A DNA stretch of 64,000 nt from Oceanirhabdus seepicola (GTDB taxonomy: Bacteria > Bacillota > Clostridia > Clostridiales > Clostridiaceae). The position numbers were made by a program, and so were the translations under genes. The stretch lies in the NCBI RefSeq assembly GCF_023684385.1, contig NZ_JAGSOJ010000001.1, positions 496,001-560,000 of the forward strand, given 5' to 3'. The notes beneath the pieces were generated by a model. It had not been told where the DNA came from. It did no database searches and saw only the letters and a program-made list of their open reading frames with translations. Position 1 is the first letter of the stretch; each line of letters starts with the position of its first letter. Below, piece after piece: positions 17,147-26,669 of the stretch.

Positions 17147-18193
17147 TTACTTTTCAATTTTATATTTCAAGAAATTCGCTTTATCATTTTCTTTAAATCT
17201 ATATGATAGCGTAAATACATTGTATTCTTCTATAAATACAGTAGAGATAATACTATTTTCAGTTTCCCACGTGTAACCTGTATAATCTCCTTCTTCTGGT
17301 TTACTAGTCACTTCTCCATATTTAGCAGTTAATTCTTCAATTTTCTTAATAACCTCTTCTTTTGTAGTGTAATTACTCTCAGTTACAACAAAAAGTCTAT
17401 TTTCATTAAACTTGACCTCTTCATCATTTATAATAAATGTATCCGAAAGATAAAAACTCTTTGCAGCAGTAGCCTCAAAAATATCTTCTCCTTCAAGAGC
17501 AATATTAATTACTTCTACATTAGCTTCCTCACCTATATAGTACTTAACATTCTCCTTCTGGAATTTCTTTATTATTTCTTTTGAACTTTCTCCCCACTTA
17601 TACTCAATATTCTCTCCAGAACCTAACTCAACTTTTTTCTCTTCTTTATCTTTAATTTCTTTTCTTTCTTCTTCATTTAATCTAGTAGATACTCTGAATA
17701 AACCGTACTCACTATGATATTCTGTTGAAATAATTTCATTTTCCTTATTCCAAGTATATCCCGCTATATCCTCTTCATTTTCAGGCTTTTCATCAGGTTC
17801 TCCATACTTTTCAGTAAGTTTATCTATTTCTTTTTTCGCCATCGTTTTATCAATCTCTTCACTAATTACAGAATCAGCAACTAGAATTAATCTTGGCACT
17901 TCAAACTCCACAGATTCCTCTTCTATCAGCAATCCCTTAGCAAAATAGAATACTTGATCTTGAAAATAACCTTCAACCCCGATATCACTATATTTCACGC
18001 GTATTAATGCACTTTTATCATCTTCCTGCAAATAATATTTGATATTTTTATTATTTAATTTTTGAACTATACTGTTCAAATTTTCTCCCCACGAATAGGA
18101 AATCTCTTTATTATTATTCCCACCACATGCAACAAACAGTAAGGTTGAAAATAAAATTAATGCTAGAGCTGATAGTTTTAATGATTTCTTCAT
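17147..18193 (-). CDS. Lipoprotein with two repeated domains
   Basis: This 348-residue lipoprotein has a signal peptide and lipobox LLFVAC (Cys at about 23). Two copies of one domain of about 150 residues follow. Copy 1 (about 30-178) has YSWGENLNSIVQKL, KYYLQ, LTEKYGEPDEKPE, GYTWNKENEIISTEY. Copy 2 (about 196-340) has YKWGESSKEIIKKF, KYYIGE, LTAKYGEVTSKPE, GYTWETENSIISTVF. The linker between them is very acidic and lysine-rich. I recognise no named family. The protein would be anchored to the outer face of the membrane; its role is unknown. It has its own terminator and no close operon partner. Confidence 0.8.
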   Translation of the reverse strand: MKKSLKLSALALILFSTLLFVACGGNNNKEISYSWGENLNSIVQKLNNKNIKYYLQEDDKSALIRVKYSDIGVEGYFQDQVFYFAKGLLIEEESVEFEVPRLILVADSVISEEIDKTMAKKEIDKLTEKYGEPDEKPENEEDIAGYTWNKENEIISTEYHSEYGLFRVSTRLNEEERKEIKDKEEKKVELGSGENIEYKWGESSKEIIKKFQKENVKYYIGEEANVEVINIALEGEDIFEATAAKSFYLSDTFIINDEEVKFNENRLFVVTESNYTTKEEVIKKIEELTAKYGEVTSKPEEGDYTGYTWETENSIISTVFIEEYNVFTLSYRFKENDKANFLKYKIEK

Positions 18194-18473
18194 ATGTTTC
18201 TCCTTTTCTTTTATGTATATAATTTTCCATAATACATTCTATATTATTCTACCATATTTTCGTTATAAAGGTTTTAATAACTTGTAAACATGTATCTTTA
18301 AACATGCTTTAATTTTAGACAAACTATATTTTATTCTTCAGAACCCTAGCCCAATTTCATTTTACTTCTTCAATTATCTATTATCAATATTTTTTCAGTA
18401 TTTGACACTTTTTTTCATAATTGTTAAACTATTTTTATACAGTGGAATACGCCCATATAAAGGAGTTTGGAAA

Positions 18474-19832
18474 ATGAACAAAGAACTTATTCTAGGTAAA
18501 AACATTCAAAATTGGCTATGGGAATATCCTCTTCTAAGAAAAATGATTAAAACTGAAGAGGTCTTTTGGATTAACCCTAAGCTTACTAATTTTAATGAAG
18601 CTTCAAAGAACCTATCTTTAACTGAAGAAGATGTATTAGATGCTCGTAATCGATTAGAAAGATTCGCACCTTATATTTCCAAAGTTTTTCCTGAAACAAT
18701 GAAAACTAAAGGAATTATCGAATCTCCTTTAGTTGAGATATCCAATATGAAAAAACTCATTGAAAATCAATATGACTTTTATTTACCAGGTAATCTCTTT
18801 TTAAAATGTGATAGTCACCTTCCTATTTCCGGCTCAATTAAGGCCAGAGGTGGCATATATGAAGTTTTAACTCATGCCGAAAAACTAGCAGCAGAGAATA
18901 ATAAGCTCTCTTTGGAAGATGATTACTCCGTTCTTGATAGTAACGAGTTCAGAGAATTTTTCTCTCAGTATTCAATCGCTGTTGGTTCCACTGGAAATTT
19001 GGGATTAAGCATAGGAATAATGAGTGCTAAAATTGGATTCAATGTTACTGTTCACATGTCAGCTGATGCTAAACAGTGGAAAAAAGACTTACTTAAAAGT
19101 AAAGGGGTTAACGTAATAGAATATGATTCTGATTATAGTAAAGCTGTTGAAGAAGGACGGAAGCAAGCTTTATCAGATGAGAAATGTTATTTTATTGATG
19201 ATGAAAACTCTAAAACACTTTTCTTAGGCTATGCAGTTGCAGCCTCAAGATTAAAACAACAATTGGATGAAATTAATATAATCATAGATAAAGATCACCC
19301 TCTTTTCGTTTACCTTCCATGTGGTGTAGGTGGTGGTCCAGGTGGAGTTGCATTTGGCTTAAAATTAATATTCAAAGATAATGTTCACTGTTTCTTTGGA
19401 GAACCAACTCATTCACCTTGTATGTTGCTTGGGTTAATGACACAAGAACACGATAGGGTTTGTGTACAGGACTTTGGTATTGATAACATAACAGATGCTG
19501 ACGGACTTGCAGTAGGAAGAGCTTCTGGTTTTGTAGGTAAAACCCTTGAGCATATGATTAGTGGTGATTATACAGTTCAAGATGAAACATTATATACTTT
19601 ATTGAAATCATTGGCTGATAGTGAAAATATTTATTTAGAACCTTCTGCTTTAGCAAGTATTGCCGGGGCAATAAATCTTTTCAAGATAGATTCAGGTTAT
19701 AAATACCTCAGTAAAAACTCCTTAGAAAAATCCATAAAAAATGCTACACACATCTCATGGGCCACAGGTGGAAGTATGGTTCCTAAGAATGAGATGTATC
19801 AATACTACAGAAAAGGCTCTTTACAAGATTAA
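18474..19832 (+). CDS. dsdA: D-serine ammonia-lyase (D-serine dehydratase)
   Basis: This 452-residue PLP enzyme converts D-serine to pyruvate and ammonia, detoxifying D-serine and providing carbon. The PLP-binding lysine is Lys123 in [16 protein letters not shown], and the phosphate-binding glycine loop is [16 protein letters not shown]. Length and motifs match the DsdA type. I start at 18474 because AAGGAG lies about 9 bases before that ATG; the frame is open further upstream without an RBS. No dsdC or dsdX homologue is next to it. A decayed peptidase gene follows on the same strand. Confidence 0.93.
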   Translation: MNKELILGKNIQNWLWEYPLLRKMIKTEEVFWINPKLTNFNEASKNLSLTEEDVLDARNRLERFAPYISKVFPETMKTKGIIESPLVEISNMKKLIENQYDFYLPGNLFLKCDSHLPISGSIKARGGIYEVLTHAEKLAAENNKLSLEDDYSVLDSNEFREFFSQYSIAVGSTGNLGLSIGIMSAKIGFNVTVHMSADAKQWKKDLLKSKGVNVIEYDSDYSKAVEEGRKQALSDEKCYFIDDENSKTLFLGYAVAASRLKQQLDEINIIIDKDHPLFVYLPCGVGGGPGGVAFGLKLIFKDNVHCFFGEPTHSPCMLLGLMTQEHDRVCVQDFGIDNITDADGLAVGRASGFVGKTLEHMISGDYTVQDETLYTLLKSLADSENIYLEPSALASIAGAINLFKIDSGYKYLSKNSLEKSIKNATHISWATGGSMVPKNEMYQYYRKGSLQD

Positions 19833-19875
19833 TACCGCATTAACCTTGAAAATAATAATCTATGAGGAGAACTAA

Positions 19876-20393
19876 CTTCCAATACTAGGTGATTTAATAG
19901 GATCTGCTACATTAGGAATTGGGAAATTACTTTCTCAATGTTTGAGAGTTGCAATTCTTCATTGGTCTAGAATGGCAGAATTCACTGCTGATAGAGCTGG
20001 ATTGCTCGCTTGTCAGAATATAGATGCACCAGTAACCACAACAATGAAGATAGCTGGACTTCCATTGGCACATAACTCTGAAGTCAATTTAGAAGAATTC
20101 AAAAACAAGCAAAAGAGTTCGAATAATATGATTACGACACTTTAGACAAAGCTGCTAAGTTATTCTGTACTGTAAGCAAATCTCATCCTTGGTCAGTTAT
20201 GCGTGCTTCCGAGCAATACAACTGGATTACTAGCCACCAGTACACTGATGTTATTAATAGAGAAGGTATGACCTTAGACAAATATACCCTTATTTGCAGT
20301 AAATGCGGTTCCAAAATTCGTGTACCAAAAGGATTAGGCGATATTACTGTGAAATGTCCAAGCTGTAAGGAAAATTCCGAAATGAAGTCATAA
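19876..20393 (+). pseudogene. Decayed M48-family metallopeptidase gene (3' part)
   Basis: The remains of an HtpX-like M48 peptidase: ILHWSRMAEFTADRAGLLAC is the family's conserved third-motif region. The C-terminal part continues to a zinc-ribbon-like CSKCGSKIRVP...CPSCK tail. The reading frame is broken: a shift occurs between about 20090 and 20105, and in the restored frame there is a TAA at 20124. The 5' part with the HEXXH catalytic motif is absent; homology begins just after a stop at 19873, about 45 bases from the end of dsdA. A strong terminator still follows at 20392-20416. Confidence 0.8.
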
Positions 20394-20416
20394 AAAGCAC
20401 GCGTCGCGTGCTTTTT
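20392..20416. terminator. Bidirectional terminator
   Basis: AAAAAGCACGCG/CGCGTGCTTTTT has a tight loop and T runs on both strands. It lies between the M48 pseudogene and the rsgA gene. Confidence 0.9.
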
Positions 20417-21464
20417 ATTTTCTACTGAGCTTCTTTAAATTACTCTTTTTTTCTGCTCTTTTCTCAGCTAATTTTTTCTTATTTTCAATTATCTTCAGTT
20501 CACGTTTTAGCTTTTCATAGCTTTTTAATCTCTCCTTGCTCAATGTTCCATCATTGATTGCACTTTTCACAGCACAGTTTGGCTCCGTTTTGTGTTTACA
20601 ATCTACGAAACGACACTTTGAAGCAAGCTCCTCTATATCTTTAAATGATGCATCGAAATCAACTGAATAAATCTGTAACTCTCTCATACCAGGAGTGTCA
20701 ATAACAACTCCTCCATCTGTTAACTTAACAAGTTCTCTATGAGTTGTTGTATGCTTTCCTTTATGGTCACTTTCCCTAATATCATTCACCAACATCTTTT
20801 CTTCCCCTAGTAGCGCGTTAATCAATGTTGATTTACCAATTCCTGATGATCCTATAAAAGTAACAGTATCATTATGGCCTATAACCTCAGCAATTTCATC
20901 AACACCTTCTTTTTCTAATGCACATACAACGTGAATCTCTATTCCAATTGCTACTTCTTCTACTTGAGCAACGCTTAAATCTATATCCTCACAGAGATCT
21001 GACTTTGTCAATATAATACTAGGAATAGCTCCACTTTCCCATACAACGCTTATATACCTTTCAAGCCTTCTTATATTAAAATCTTTGTTAAGAGCCATAC
21101 AGATAAATACTGTATCAACATTTGCTGCTATTATCTGTTCATCTGCTCTATTACCAGCTACTTTTCTAGATAAGGAACTCTTTCTAGGCAATATCTTGTG
21201 TATGATTGCCTCTCCATGCTTATCACTATCTCTATCTATAGCTACCCAATCTCCAACCGCAGGGTAATCCTGCGTTCCATTAGCTTCATAATTTAATTTT
21301 CCTGAAACTCTTCCAAGAACCTCTCCATTCTCAGTCATTATTCTATAGGTGTGCTTGTGTTCTAGTGTCACACGTCCTAAATAATTTCCATTGTACTCTT
21401 CATTAAATAAATCCAAAGTATCTTTTTTTAATCCTAATTCAAACAAGTTTATTTTTTCTATCAA
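20415..21464 (-). CDS. rsgA: Ribosome small-subunit GTPase RsgA
   Basis: This 349-residue circularly permuted GTPase helps late 30S subunit maturation. Domains in order: an OB-fold-like N-terminus (about 25-90), a GTPase with permuted motifs (G4 TKSD at 153-156, G1 GSSGIGKST at 205-213, then IDTPGMREL), and a C-terminal zinc site CRFVDCKHKTEPNC. The start is a TTG at 21464 with GGAGG 7 bases upstream. It is not in the usual prkC/rpe cluster, and its length is nearer the longer E. coli-type protein, so a second RsgA may exist elsewhere in the genome. Gene order on this strand gives no operon partner. Confidence 0.92.
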   Translation of the reverse strand: MIEKINLFELGLKKDTLDLFNEEYNGNYLGRVTLEHKHTYRIMTENGEVLGRVSGKLNYEANGTQDYPAVGDWVAIDRDSDKHGEAIIHKILPRKSSLSRKVAGNRADEQIIAANVDTVFICMALNKDFNIRRLERYISVVWESGAIPSIILTKSDLCEDIDLSVAQVEEVAIGIEIHVVCALEKEGVDEIAEVIGHNDTVTFIGSSGIGKSTLINALLGEEKMLVNDIRESDHKGKHTTTHRELVKLTDGGVVIDTPGMRELQIYSVDFDASFKDIEELASKCRFVDCKHKTEPNCAVKSAINDGTLSKERLKSYEKLKRELKIIENKKKLAEKRAEKKSNLKKLSRK

Positions 21465-21601
21465 TACTATACCTCCAGAAGTTTTGTAGTTTATTTTGAT
21501 AATGCCACCTCTAATTTTCTATTCATAAATACATCGCTCCTTTCAGTTGTTTTTTCTCATATTTACATTTATCATTCTATCATAGGTCACTTATATAAAA
21601 T

Positions 21602-21633
21602 AGGTATAGAATAACTATATCTATTCTATACCT
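21602..21633 (-). terminator. Hairpin at the 3' end of the first GerAB gene
   Basis: AGGTATAGAATA pairs with TATTCTATACCT. The upstream arm contains the last codons and the stop of the gene. A near-copy lies at the same place behind the second GerAB gene (about 22966-22996). Confidence 0.65.
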
Positions 21634-22712
21634 ATAATCCTTTTCTTTTTAATTTCAGCTACAATCCAAATAATAATTGGCAAAATCACTTGAAATATTA
21701 TAACATAAGAATACCACACTTTATCACCCCATTCATTATAGTGCATTATGCTATCAAACTGATAGCAAGCTAGAATAATAATAAGCAATGCAATTGGTGT
21801 TACTATTACTTTATAATCGTCAAATTTAAATATCTTAGAAATCCCTTTGCAAGTAGCCATTAAAAATATACTTACTTTTATAAAGGCACATATAGTGAAC
21901 ATAGCTCCTTGAATTATTTCTGTTCTTTGAAATGCATCTCCAATATTTATTCTTAACCATATCTCGTAATTAGGATAATATAATCTAGAGGCTTCGTTTA
22001 CCCCTAGAACCATTACAGCAATTGATGATAAAACCAATATTTCTATTCCTCCTATTAATAATCCTATCAAATATAACTTATAGGGCGTTTTTTTATGAGT
22101 AAAATTAGAATATGCCATAACGAAAGCTATTGTTTGAGTAAAAGGAAACAAAAACACTTCATAAGCTCCTTTAAACACTGGCTTTATACCATAATTTAGT
22201 ACAGGACGAAAATTATCTATATTAAGAATATTTAACACTAATGCTATTGTAATTAAAGGAATGATTATGAAGAGTCTAACAAAAAAACTAGCCCATTCAC
22301 CCACTACTTGAATCCCTGCTTTTACAATCCATACACATAAACACATAAAAATTATAGTTCCTATAATTTGAGGAGTATTAACTAAGGATACAATATTAGG
22401 AAACTGAGCGAAGTTCCTTACCGATAAAGGCATTTCAAAAAAAGCAAATAGCGTGAGCGCTATAATTATTGTCTTTCCCAAAATTTTCCCCAAACACATT
22501 TCTATTACATCAAATAAATCTTTGTTCAAAAAAAGACTTTGAAGTCTAGCATAAATAAACATAATTGGAATAGCCATAATTATTGCAATAATATTGGCTA
22601 ACCATATATCTTTTCCTGCAGATAGACCTGATATATTTATTATACTTGTTCCCATTAAAAATAGAACCATAATGGATATCCCTTGTCTATCCGAAATAAC
22701 TTCTTTTTTCAT
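21621..22712 (-). CDS. GerAB-type spore germination permease, copy 1
   Basis: This 363-residue integral membrane protein has about ten helices and belongs to the spore permease (GerAB/GerXB) family. The N-terminus (VISDRQGISIMVLFLMGTS) and the helix with FLFPFTQTIAFVMAYSNF are typical. GerAB proteins form the ligand-binding subunit of germinant receptors together with GerAA and GerAC. Neither partner is next to it, so it is an orphan. GGAGG lies 6-7 bases before the ATG. It is a tandem paralogue of the gene at 22984-24075; the two have the same length and nearly identical 5' and 3' ends. Confidence 0.88.
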   Translation of the reverse strand: MKKEVISDRQGISIMVLFLMGTSIINISGLSAGKDIWLANIIAIIMAIPIMFIYARLQSLFLNKDLFDVIEMCLGKILGKTIIIALTLFAFFEMPLSVRNFAQFPNIVSLVNTPQIIGTIIFMCLCVWIVKAGIQVVGEWASFFVRLFIIIPLITIALVLNILNIDNFRPVLNYGIKPVFKGAYEVFLFPFTQTIAFVMAYSNFTHKKTPYKLYLIGLLIGGIEILVLSSIAVMVLGVNEASRLYYPNYEIWLRINIGDAFQRTEIIQGAMFTICAFIKVSIFLMATCKGISKIFKFDDYKVIVTPIALLIIILACYQFDSIMHYNEWGDKVWYSYVIIFQVILPIIIWIVAEIKKKRIIGIE

Positions 22713-22983
22713 TGTTGTCCTCCAAAATTATAGTAAGTTAATACCATTATTTTTCAAATTAATTAATCAACCATTACTATTATTTGTTTAAAATAATATT
22801 TTCAAAAGATCCTAATACTTAATTAATATCCCAAGACATCTTTTGATACTTATTCCACCTGAAGGGAAATCTATTTTAACAAAGAAGATTATTTATATCT
22901 TTAATATCGTTAAAGCTTTTCTGAACTCTCTTACATAGCAAGTGGTTTTCTATATACTATAAATAGATACAGAATAACTATAT

Positions 22984-24075
22984 CTATTCTATACCTATAA
23001 TCCTTTTCTTTTTAATTTCAGCTACAATCCAAATAATAATAGGCAATCCCACTTGTAAAGGAAAAGCATATATATACCATGGTCCACCAGTAAATTCAAA
23101 ATAATCTATCATACTGTCAAACTCAAAACCAGCTAAAATCACTGCAAAAAATGCAATTGGTGCTACTATTAATTTATAATCATCAAATCCAAGTATATTA
23201 GAAACCCCTTTAGAAGTAGCCATCAAAAATATACATAATTTAATAAACGCTCCAATGGTAAATAAACCCCCTGCAATTATTTCCATTCTTTCAAATATAT
23301 CTCCAATATTTATTCTTAACCATATGGCATAAGCAGGATAGAATAATCCAGATGCTGTGTCTACCCCTAAAACTAACACTGAAAGTAGGGACAAAAGCAA
23401 TACTTCCAATCCACCAATTAGTAATCCCATCAAATATATCTTATACGAAGATTTTTTTGTTTTAAAACTAGAAAATGCCATGATAAAAACCACTGTTTGA
23501 GTAAATGGAAACATAAATACTTCATATGCCCCCTTTAACACAGGCTTTATCCCATGACGTAATACAGGACGAATATAATTTATATTAATTATATTCAAAG
23601 ATAGTAATAAAGTCATAAATATTAAGATTATTAATACTAATAAAAAAACCCTTGCCCACTTACTAATTACTTCAATCCCCTCTTTCACTGCCCAGACACA
23701 TAAAATCATAATAATAGCCATTACCAAAATTAAAGGTGAATTGTTCAGGGATACAGCAACTGGGAATTGAGCAAAATTTCTTACAATAGATGCTATGGCC
23801 TCAAAAGCGTATAATGTAAGAATTATAACTACTACTTTCCCTAAAACCTTTCCAAAGCAAATTTCAATTGTATCAAATAAGTCTTTATTTTCAAAAATAC
23901 AGTGCAATCTAGCAAAAATAAGCATCATGGGAATACCCATAACTATCCCAATAATCACCGCAATCCATATATCTTCTTCAGCCGTGAGTCCTGCTGCCAT
24001 TATTGAATTAGTTCCTATAATGAACAAAACTACAAGAGATATCCCTTGTCTATCCGAAATAACTTCTTTATTCAT
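22984..24075 (-). CDS. GerAB-type spore germination permease, copy 2
   Basis: This is a 363-residue paralogue of the preceding permease, with the same ten-helix plan (VISDRQGISLVVLFIIGTN; FMFPFTQTVVFIMAFSSF; ending KKKRIIGIE, identical in both). It differs through the middle. It is the upstream member of the tandem pair on the minus strand; 271 bases separate them, with a hairpin at its 3' end, so each gene may have its own promoter. GGAGG precedes the ATG. No GerAA or GerAC gene is nearby. The germinant is unknown. Confidence 0.88.
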   Translation of the reverse strand: MNKEVISDRQGISLVVLFIIGTNSIMAAGLTAEEDIWIAVIIGIVMGIPMMLIFARLHCIFENKDLFDTIEICFGKVLGKVVVIILTLYAFEAIASIVRNFAQFPVAVSLNNSPLILVMAIIMILCVWAVKEGIEVISKWARVFLLVLIILIFMTLLLSLNIININYIRPVLRHGIKPVLKGAYEVFMFPFTQTVVFIMAFSSFKTKKSSYKIYLMGLLIGGLEVLLLSLLSVLVLGVDTASGLFYPAYAIWLRINIGDIFERMEIIAGGLFTIGAFIKLCIFLMATSKGVSNILGFDDYKLIVAPIAFFAVILAGFEFDSMIDYFEFTGGPWYIYAFPLQVGLPIIIWIVAEIKKKRIIGIE

Positions 24076-24300
24076 TGCAGCCCTCCAAAATTATAGTAAA
24101 TCCAGTAGGATTATTTCATCAATTATTATTATTAAATAGTTTAACCAAATAACTTATTTCCTATAAAAAAAGAAACTGACATATACAGTAACTATTTTGT
24201 AACCAATATTAACCCTTTCGTAACCTATCCTTTCAAAATAATTATTATACTCATTAAGGGCCATGAGATTTGTTAAATAATTTATGTGAGGTGTACATTA

Positions 24301-25299
24301 ATGTTATCAAAGAAAATTTTCACTTTTATACTATCTGCAAGTATTTGCGCTTCCTTTACCGCTTGTGATTCAAATAGTAAACAAGCTTCAACACCAAAAG
24401 ATACTAATATACAAATTAAGGATAATGAAAATAGTTCAGAAAAATTACACACTCCTGAACTTAAAGAAGATACAAAGGAAAATGATACTATAAACAACTT
24501 AGATACAGGCAATACTATTAGCAATTTGAATAATTCCGGAATTGCTGCTTTGGGAAGCGAATGGATTTATTACATATCAAAAAAGAATAATAACTACTCT
24601 CTATACAAAAAGAAAACAGATAATTCTTCTGAAACAAAAATATGTGATGATGCTTCACTTTCTATAAACATAGTAGGAGATTACATATATTACACTACTT
24701 ATGGTTACATATATAAAATTAAGACTGATGGAACTGATAGGAAACAAATTTATGAAGAGAAAGTAAATCAAATTTATGTTGTTGATGATTTTATTTATTA
24801 TCAAAAAATGAATGATATGAAAATATACAAATTTAATATAACTAATAATGAAACATTCAAAGTAAGTGATGATGTTGCTGAACATGGTAAATTTTTCATT
24901 AATGGGGAATGGATTTATTATTCTTCAAATGGTCTTCATAAAGTAAAAATTGATGGTTCAGAAAAATCTACACTTACAAATGATGAATGCCATTTCACTA
25001 CTATTGTTGATAACGCCATTTACTATTCATCAAATGATACAATCTATAAAATGAACTTAGATGGAAGTAATAAACAAGAAATATTTAACGAAGAAGCATT
25101 AGCGTGGCTTAACATAACAAATGATTACATATATTTCAGCAATATAAACAACGGTGGTATTTATAGACTCAACTTAGACGGAACTGAAAAAACAAAAATA
25201 TCAGATGACTACGCATATAAAATTAATATAGCTGATAATTGGTTATATTATGACTACGCCAAAAGACCTATGGACTTTAAGTGGATCCAACTAAATTAA
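24301..25299 (+). CDS. DUF5050-type propeller lipoprotein
   Basis: This 332-residue lipoprotein has a signal peptide with lipobox FTAC (Cys at about 22), a Ser/Asn/Lys-rich linker, then from about residue 80 a run of blade-like repeats: WIYYISKKNNNYSLYKKK, YIYYTTYGYIYKIKTDGT, WIYYSSNGLHKVKIDGS, IYYSSNDTIYKMNLDGSN, YIYFSNINNGGIYRLNLDGT. These match DUF5050, a probable beta-propeller outside the membrane. The start is at 24301, with GTGAGGTG 8 bases upstream. The second lipoprotein gene starts 44 bases after it, so the two probably form an operon. Function unknown. Confidence 0.82.
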   Translation: MLSKKIFTFILSASICASFTACDSNSKQASTPKDTNIQIKDNENSSEKLHTPELKEDTKENDTINNLDTGNTISNLNNSGIAALGSEWIYYISKKNNNYSLYKKKTDNSSETKICDDASLSINIVGDYIYYTTYGYIYKIKTDGTDRKQIYEEKVNQIYVVDDFIYYQKMNDMKIYKFNITNNETFKVSDDVAEHGKFFINGEWIYYSSNGLHKVKIDGSEKSTLTNDECHFTTIVDNAIYYSSNDTIYKMNLDGSNKQEIFNEEALAWLNITNDYIYFSNINNGGIYRLNLDGTEKTKISDDYAYKINIADNWLYYDYAKRPMDFKWIQLN

Positions 25300-25343
25300 A
25301 TAAAAAACTTTTAATAACTAATATACTTATGAGGAGAGATATT

Positions 25344-25895
25344 ATGAAAAAATCTATACGTATTATTTTAGCAACTGCATGTATTATAGGATTAGTAGGA
25401 TGCGGAGCTAACAATACTACAAATTCAAAATCATCAGAAAATCAAAATGTAGAACAGAAAGAAAACTCTAACAACACTAAAAATCTAAATGATGAGAATA
25501 AAGAGAATCAGACTTCTGATAATAACTATGAAACATACCTTAAATTGATAGGTTTAAATAAAGAAGAACTTATAAGCACTCTTGAAGAAGAACCAAGTCC
25601 TATAGATGAAGATGGTCTTGAGTTTTCAGCAGCTGAAATTAGAGTTTGGTTCGATATAAATGGACAAGACTCAGTATCGCAGATATTCACACAGAATAAG
25701 GAAATTGATTTTAACGGAGTAAAAATTGGTGCTAAAATTAGTGACTTCAAGAATATTTTTGGTGAGCCAATAGAAGAAGATCGCAGTTCAGCATATAGCA
25801 ATTTTAAATATAATGACATAGTTTTATCTGTATATTACAATTCAGAAACCCAAGAGACCTTCTCAATATATATCTTAAATAATTCTAAACCTTAA
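25344..25895 (+). CDS. Small lipoprotein
   Basis: This 183-residue lipoprotein has lipobox LVGC (Cys at about 19), an Asn/Glu/Lys-rich low-complexity linker (about 22-60) and a small C-terminal domain containing FNGVKIGAKISDFKNIFGEP, a phrase common in small clostridial and bacillar extracytoplasmic domains. I start it at 25344, because GAGGAG lies 8 bases upstream; the frame is open earlier without a signal peptide. It follows the propeller lipoprotein by 44 bases and is probably co-transcribed. A terminator follows. Function unknown. Confidence 0.78.
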   Translation: MKKSIRIILATACIIGLVGCGANNTTNSKSSENQNVEQKENSNNTKNLNDENKENQTSDNNYETYLKLIGLNKEELISTLEEEPSPIDEDGLEFSAAEIRVWFDINGQDSVSQIFTQNKEIDFNGVKIGAKISDFKNIFGEPIEEDRSSAYSNFKYNDIVLSVYYNSETQETFSIYILNNSKP

Positions 25896-25916
25896 GCAAA
25901 ACAATTAAATATTTTC

Positions 25917-25942
25917 AGCCTCTAACTTTCAGTTAGAGGCTA
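25917..25942 (+). terminator. Terminator of the lipoprotein operon
   Basis: AGCCTCTAACT/AGTTAGAGGCT with a 3-base loop lies about 20 bases after the stop codon. Confidence 0.8.
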
Positions 25943-25983
25943 TACCATTAATATTTATTAATATTTTTTTACTAGATTACCAT

Positions 25984-26039
25984 TTTTTATTGTTACCTAA
26001 CTAAAACTCACTTCTATTTTAGTTAGGTAACAATAAAAA
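25984..26039. repeat. Perfect 23-bp inverted repeat with 10-base spacer
   Basis: Arms 25984-26006 and 26017-26039 are perfect complements. Each contains TTGTTACCTAACTAA, itself a near-palindrome of the MarR-operator type. The site lies between the terminators of two convergent operons, where no promoter is needed. It lacks the GC-rich stem and T run of a terminator. Confidence 0.6.
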
Positions 26040-26063
26040 TTATATATACTTTCATACAAAAAC

Positions 26064-26094
26064 AAAACCCCATACTAATAGCATGGGGTTTAAC
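26064..26094 (-). terminator. Terminator of csp gene 1
   Basis: AACCCCAT/ATGGGGTT is followed by a T run on the minus strand. A second small hairpin, CTCCC/GGGAG (26100-26116), lies between it and the stop codon. The same two-hairpin layout follows all three csp genes. Confidence 0.85.
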
Positions 26095-26127
26095 TAGAAC
26101 TCCCTCATTTGGGAGAATTAATCTAAA

Positions 26128-26325
26128 TTAGATAAGTTCGATGTTTCCAGCTTGAGGTCCTTTTTGTCCTTCGATGATTTCGAAAGAAACTTTTTGTCCC
26201 TCTTCTAAAGATTTGTATCCTTCTTTTTGGATTTGAGAGAAGTGAGCGAATACGTCATTTCCTTCCTCTGTAGTGATGAATCCAAATCCTTTTTCTGCGT
26301 TAAACCATTTAACTGTACCAGTCAT
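26128..26325 (-). CDS. Cold-shock protein 1 (CspA family)
   Basis: This 65-residue nucleic-acid chaperone is a single cold-shock domain. RNP1 is KGFGFITT (about 13-20) and RNP2 is DVFAHFS (about 24-30). It binds single-stranded RNA and melts secondary structure, especially in the cold. It is the last of three tandem, separately terminated paralogues that differ at only a few residues. The RBS GGAGG lies 9 bases before the ATG. The long leader (to about 26510) is conserved among the three and contains a hairpin that overlaps the RBS. Confidence 0.97.
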   Translation of the reverse strand: MTGTVKWFNAEKGFGFITTEEGNDVFAHFSQIQKEGYKSLEEGQKVSFEIIEGQKGPQAGNIELI

Positions 26326-26510
26326 AATTTTCTACCTCCGAAATTTTTATTTTCCTTAAATCTTTGTAAAAATGAATATCTGTAAAAATTTCGGAATGTA
26401 TAACAATCTATAAAATTCTAAAATTTTTCTAAATACTTCACTTACTACGAAACAAGGTGCCTATATCATGATATCGCATAATCAATAAAAAAGCAACCCT
26501 TTTTTTAATT
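26326..26510 (-). promoter_or_regulatory. Conserved csp leader 1 with RBS-overlapping hairpin
   Basis: This is the long 5' untranslated region. CCGAAATTTTTA (minus strand, 26383-26394) can pair perfectly with TAAAAATTTCGG (26338-26349), whose end overlaps the Shine-Dalgarno GGAGG (26335-26339). A block further upstream, with GCACCTTG and TTCG-AGTAA, is shared with the other two csp leaders. This is consistent with a temperature-responsive leader as known for cspA; the mechanism here is inferred. Confidence 0.6.
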
Positions 26511-26604
26511 TTTTTTCATTATTAATATATGTAATAAAAGAACTCGTAAATATTGTATTGATCTCAGCCTAATTACATGGGATAATTTATTAATAAAAAA
26601 AAAT

Positions 26605-26634
26605 AAAACCCCAAGCTAACAGCCTGGGGTTTTA
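26605..26634 (-). terminator. Terminator of csp gene 2
   Basis: AAACCCCA/TGGGGTTT with a T run on the minus strand, followed toward the gene by the same CTCCC/GGGAG small hairpin as for gene 1. Confidence 0.85.
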
Positions 26635-26669
26635 ACTAGAACTCCCTCATTTGGGAGAATTAATCTAAA

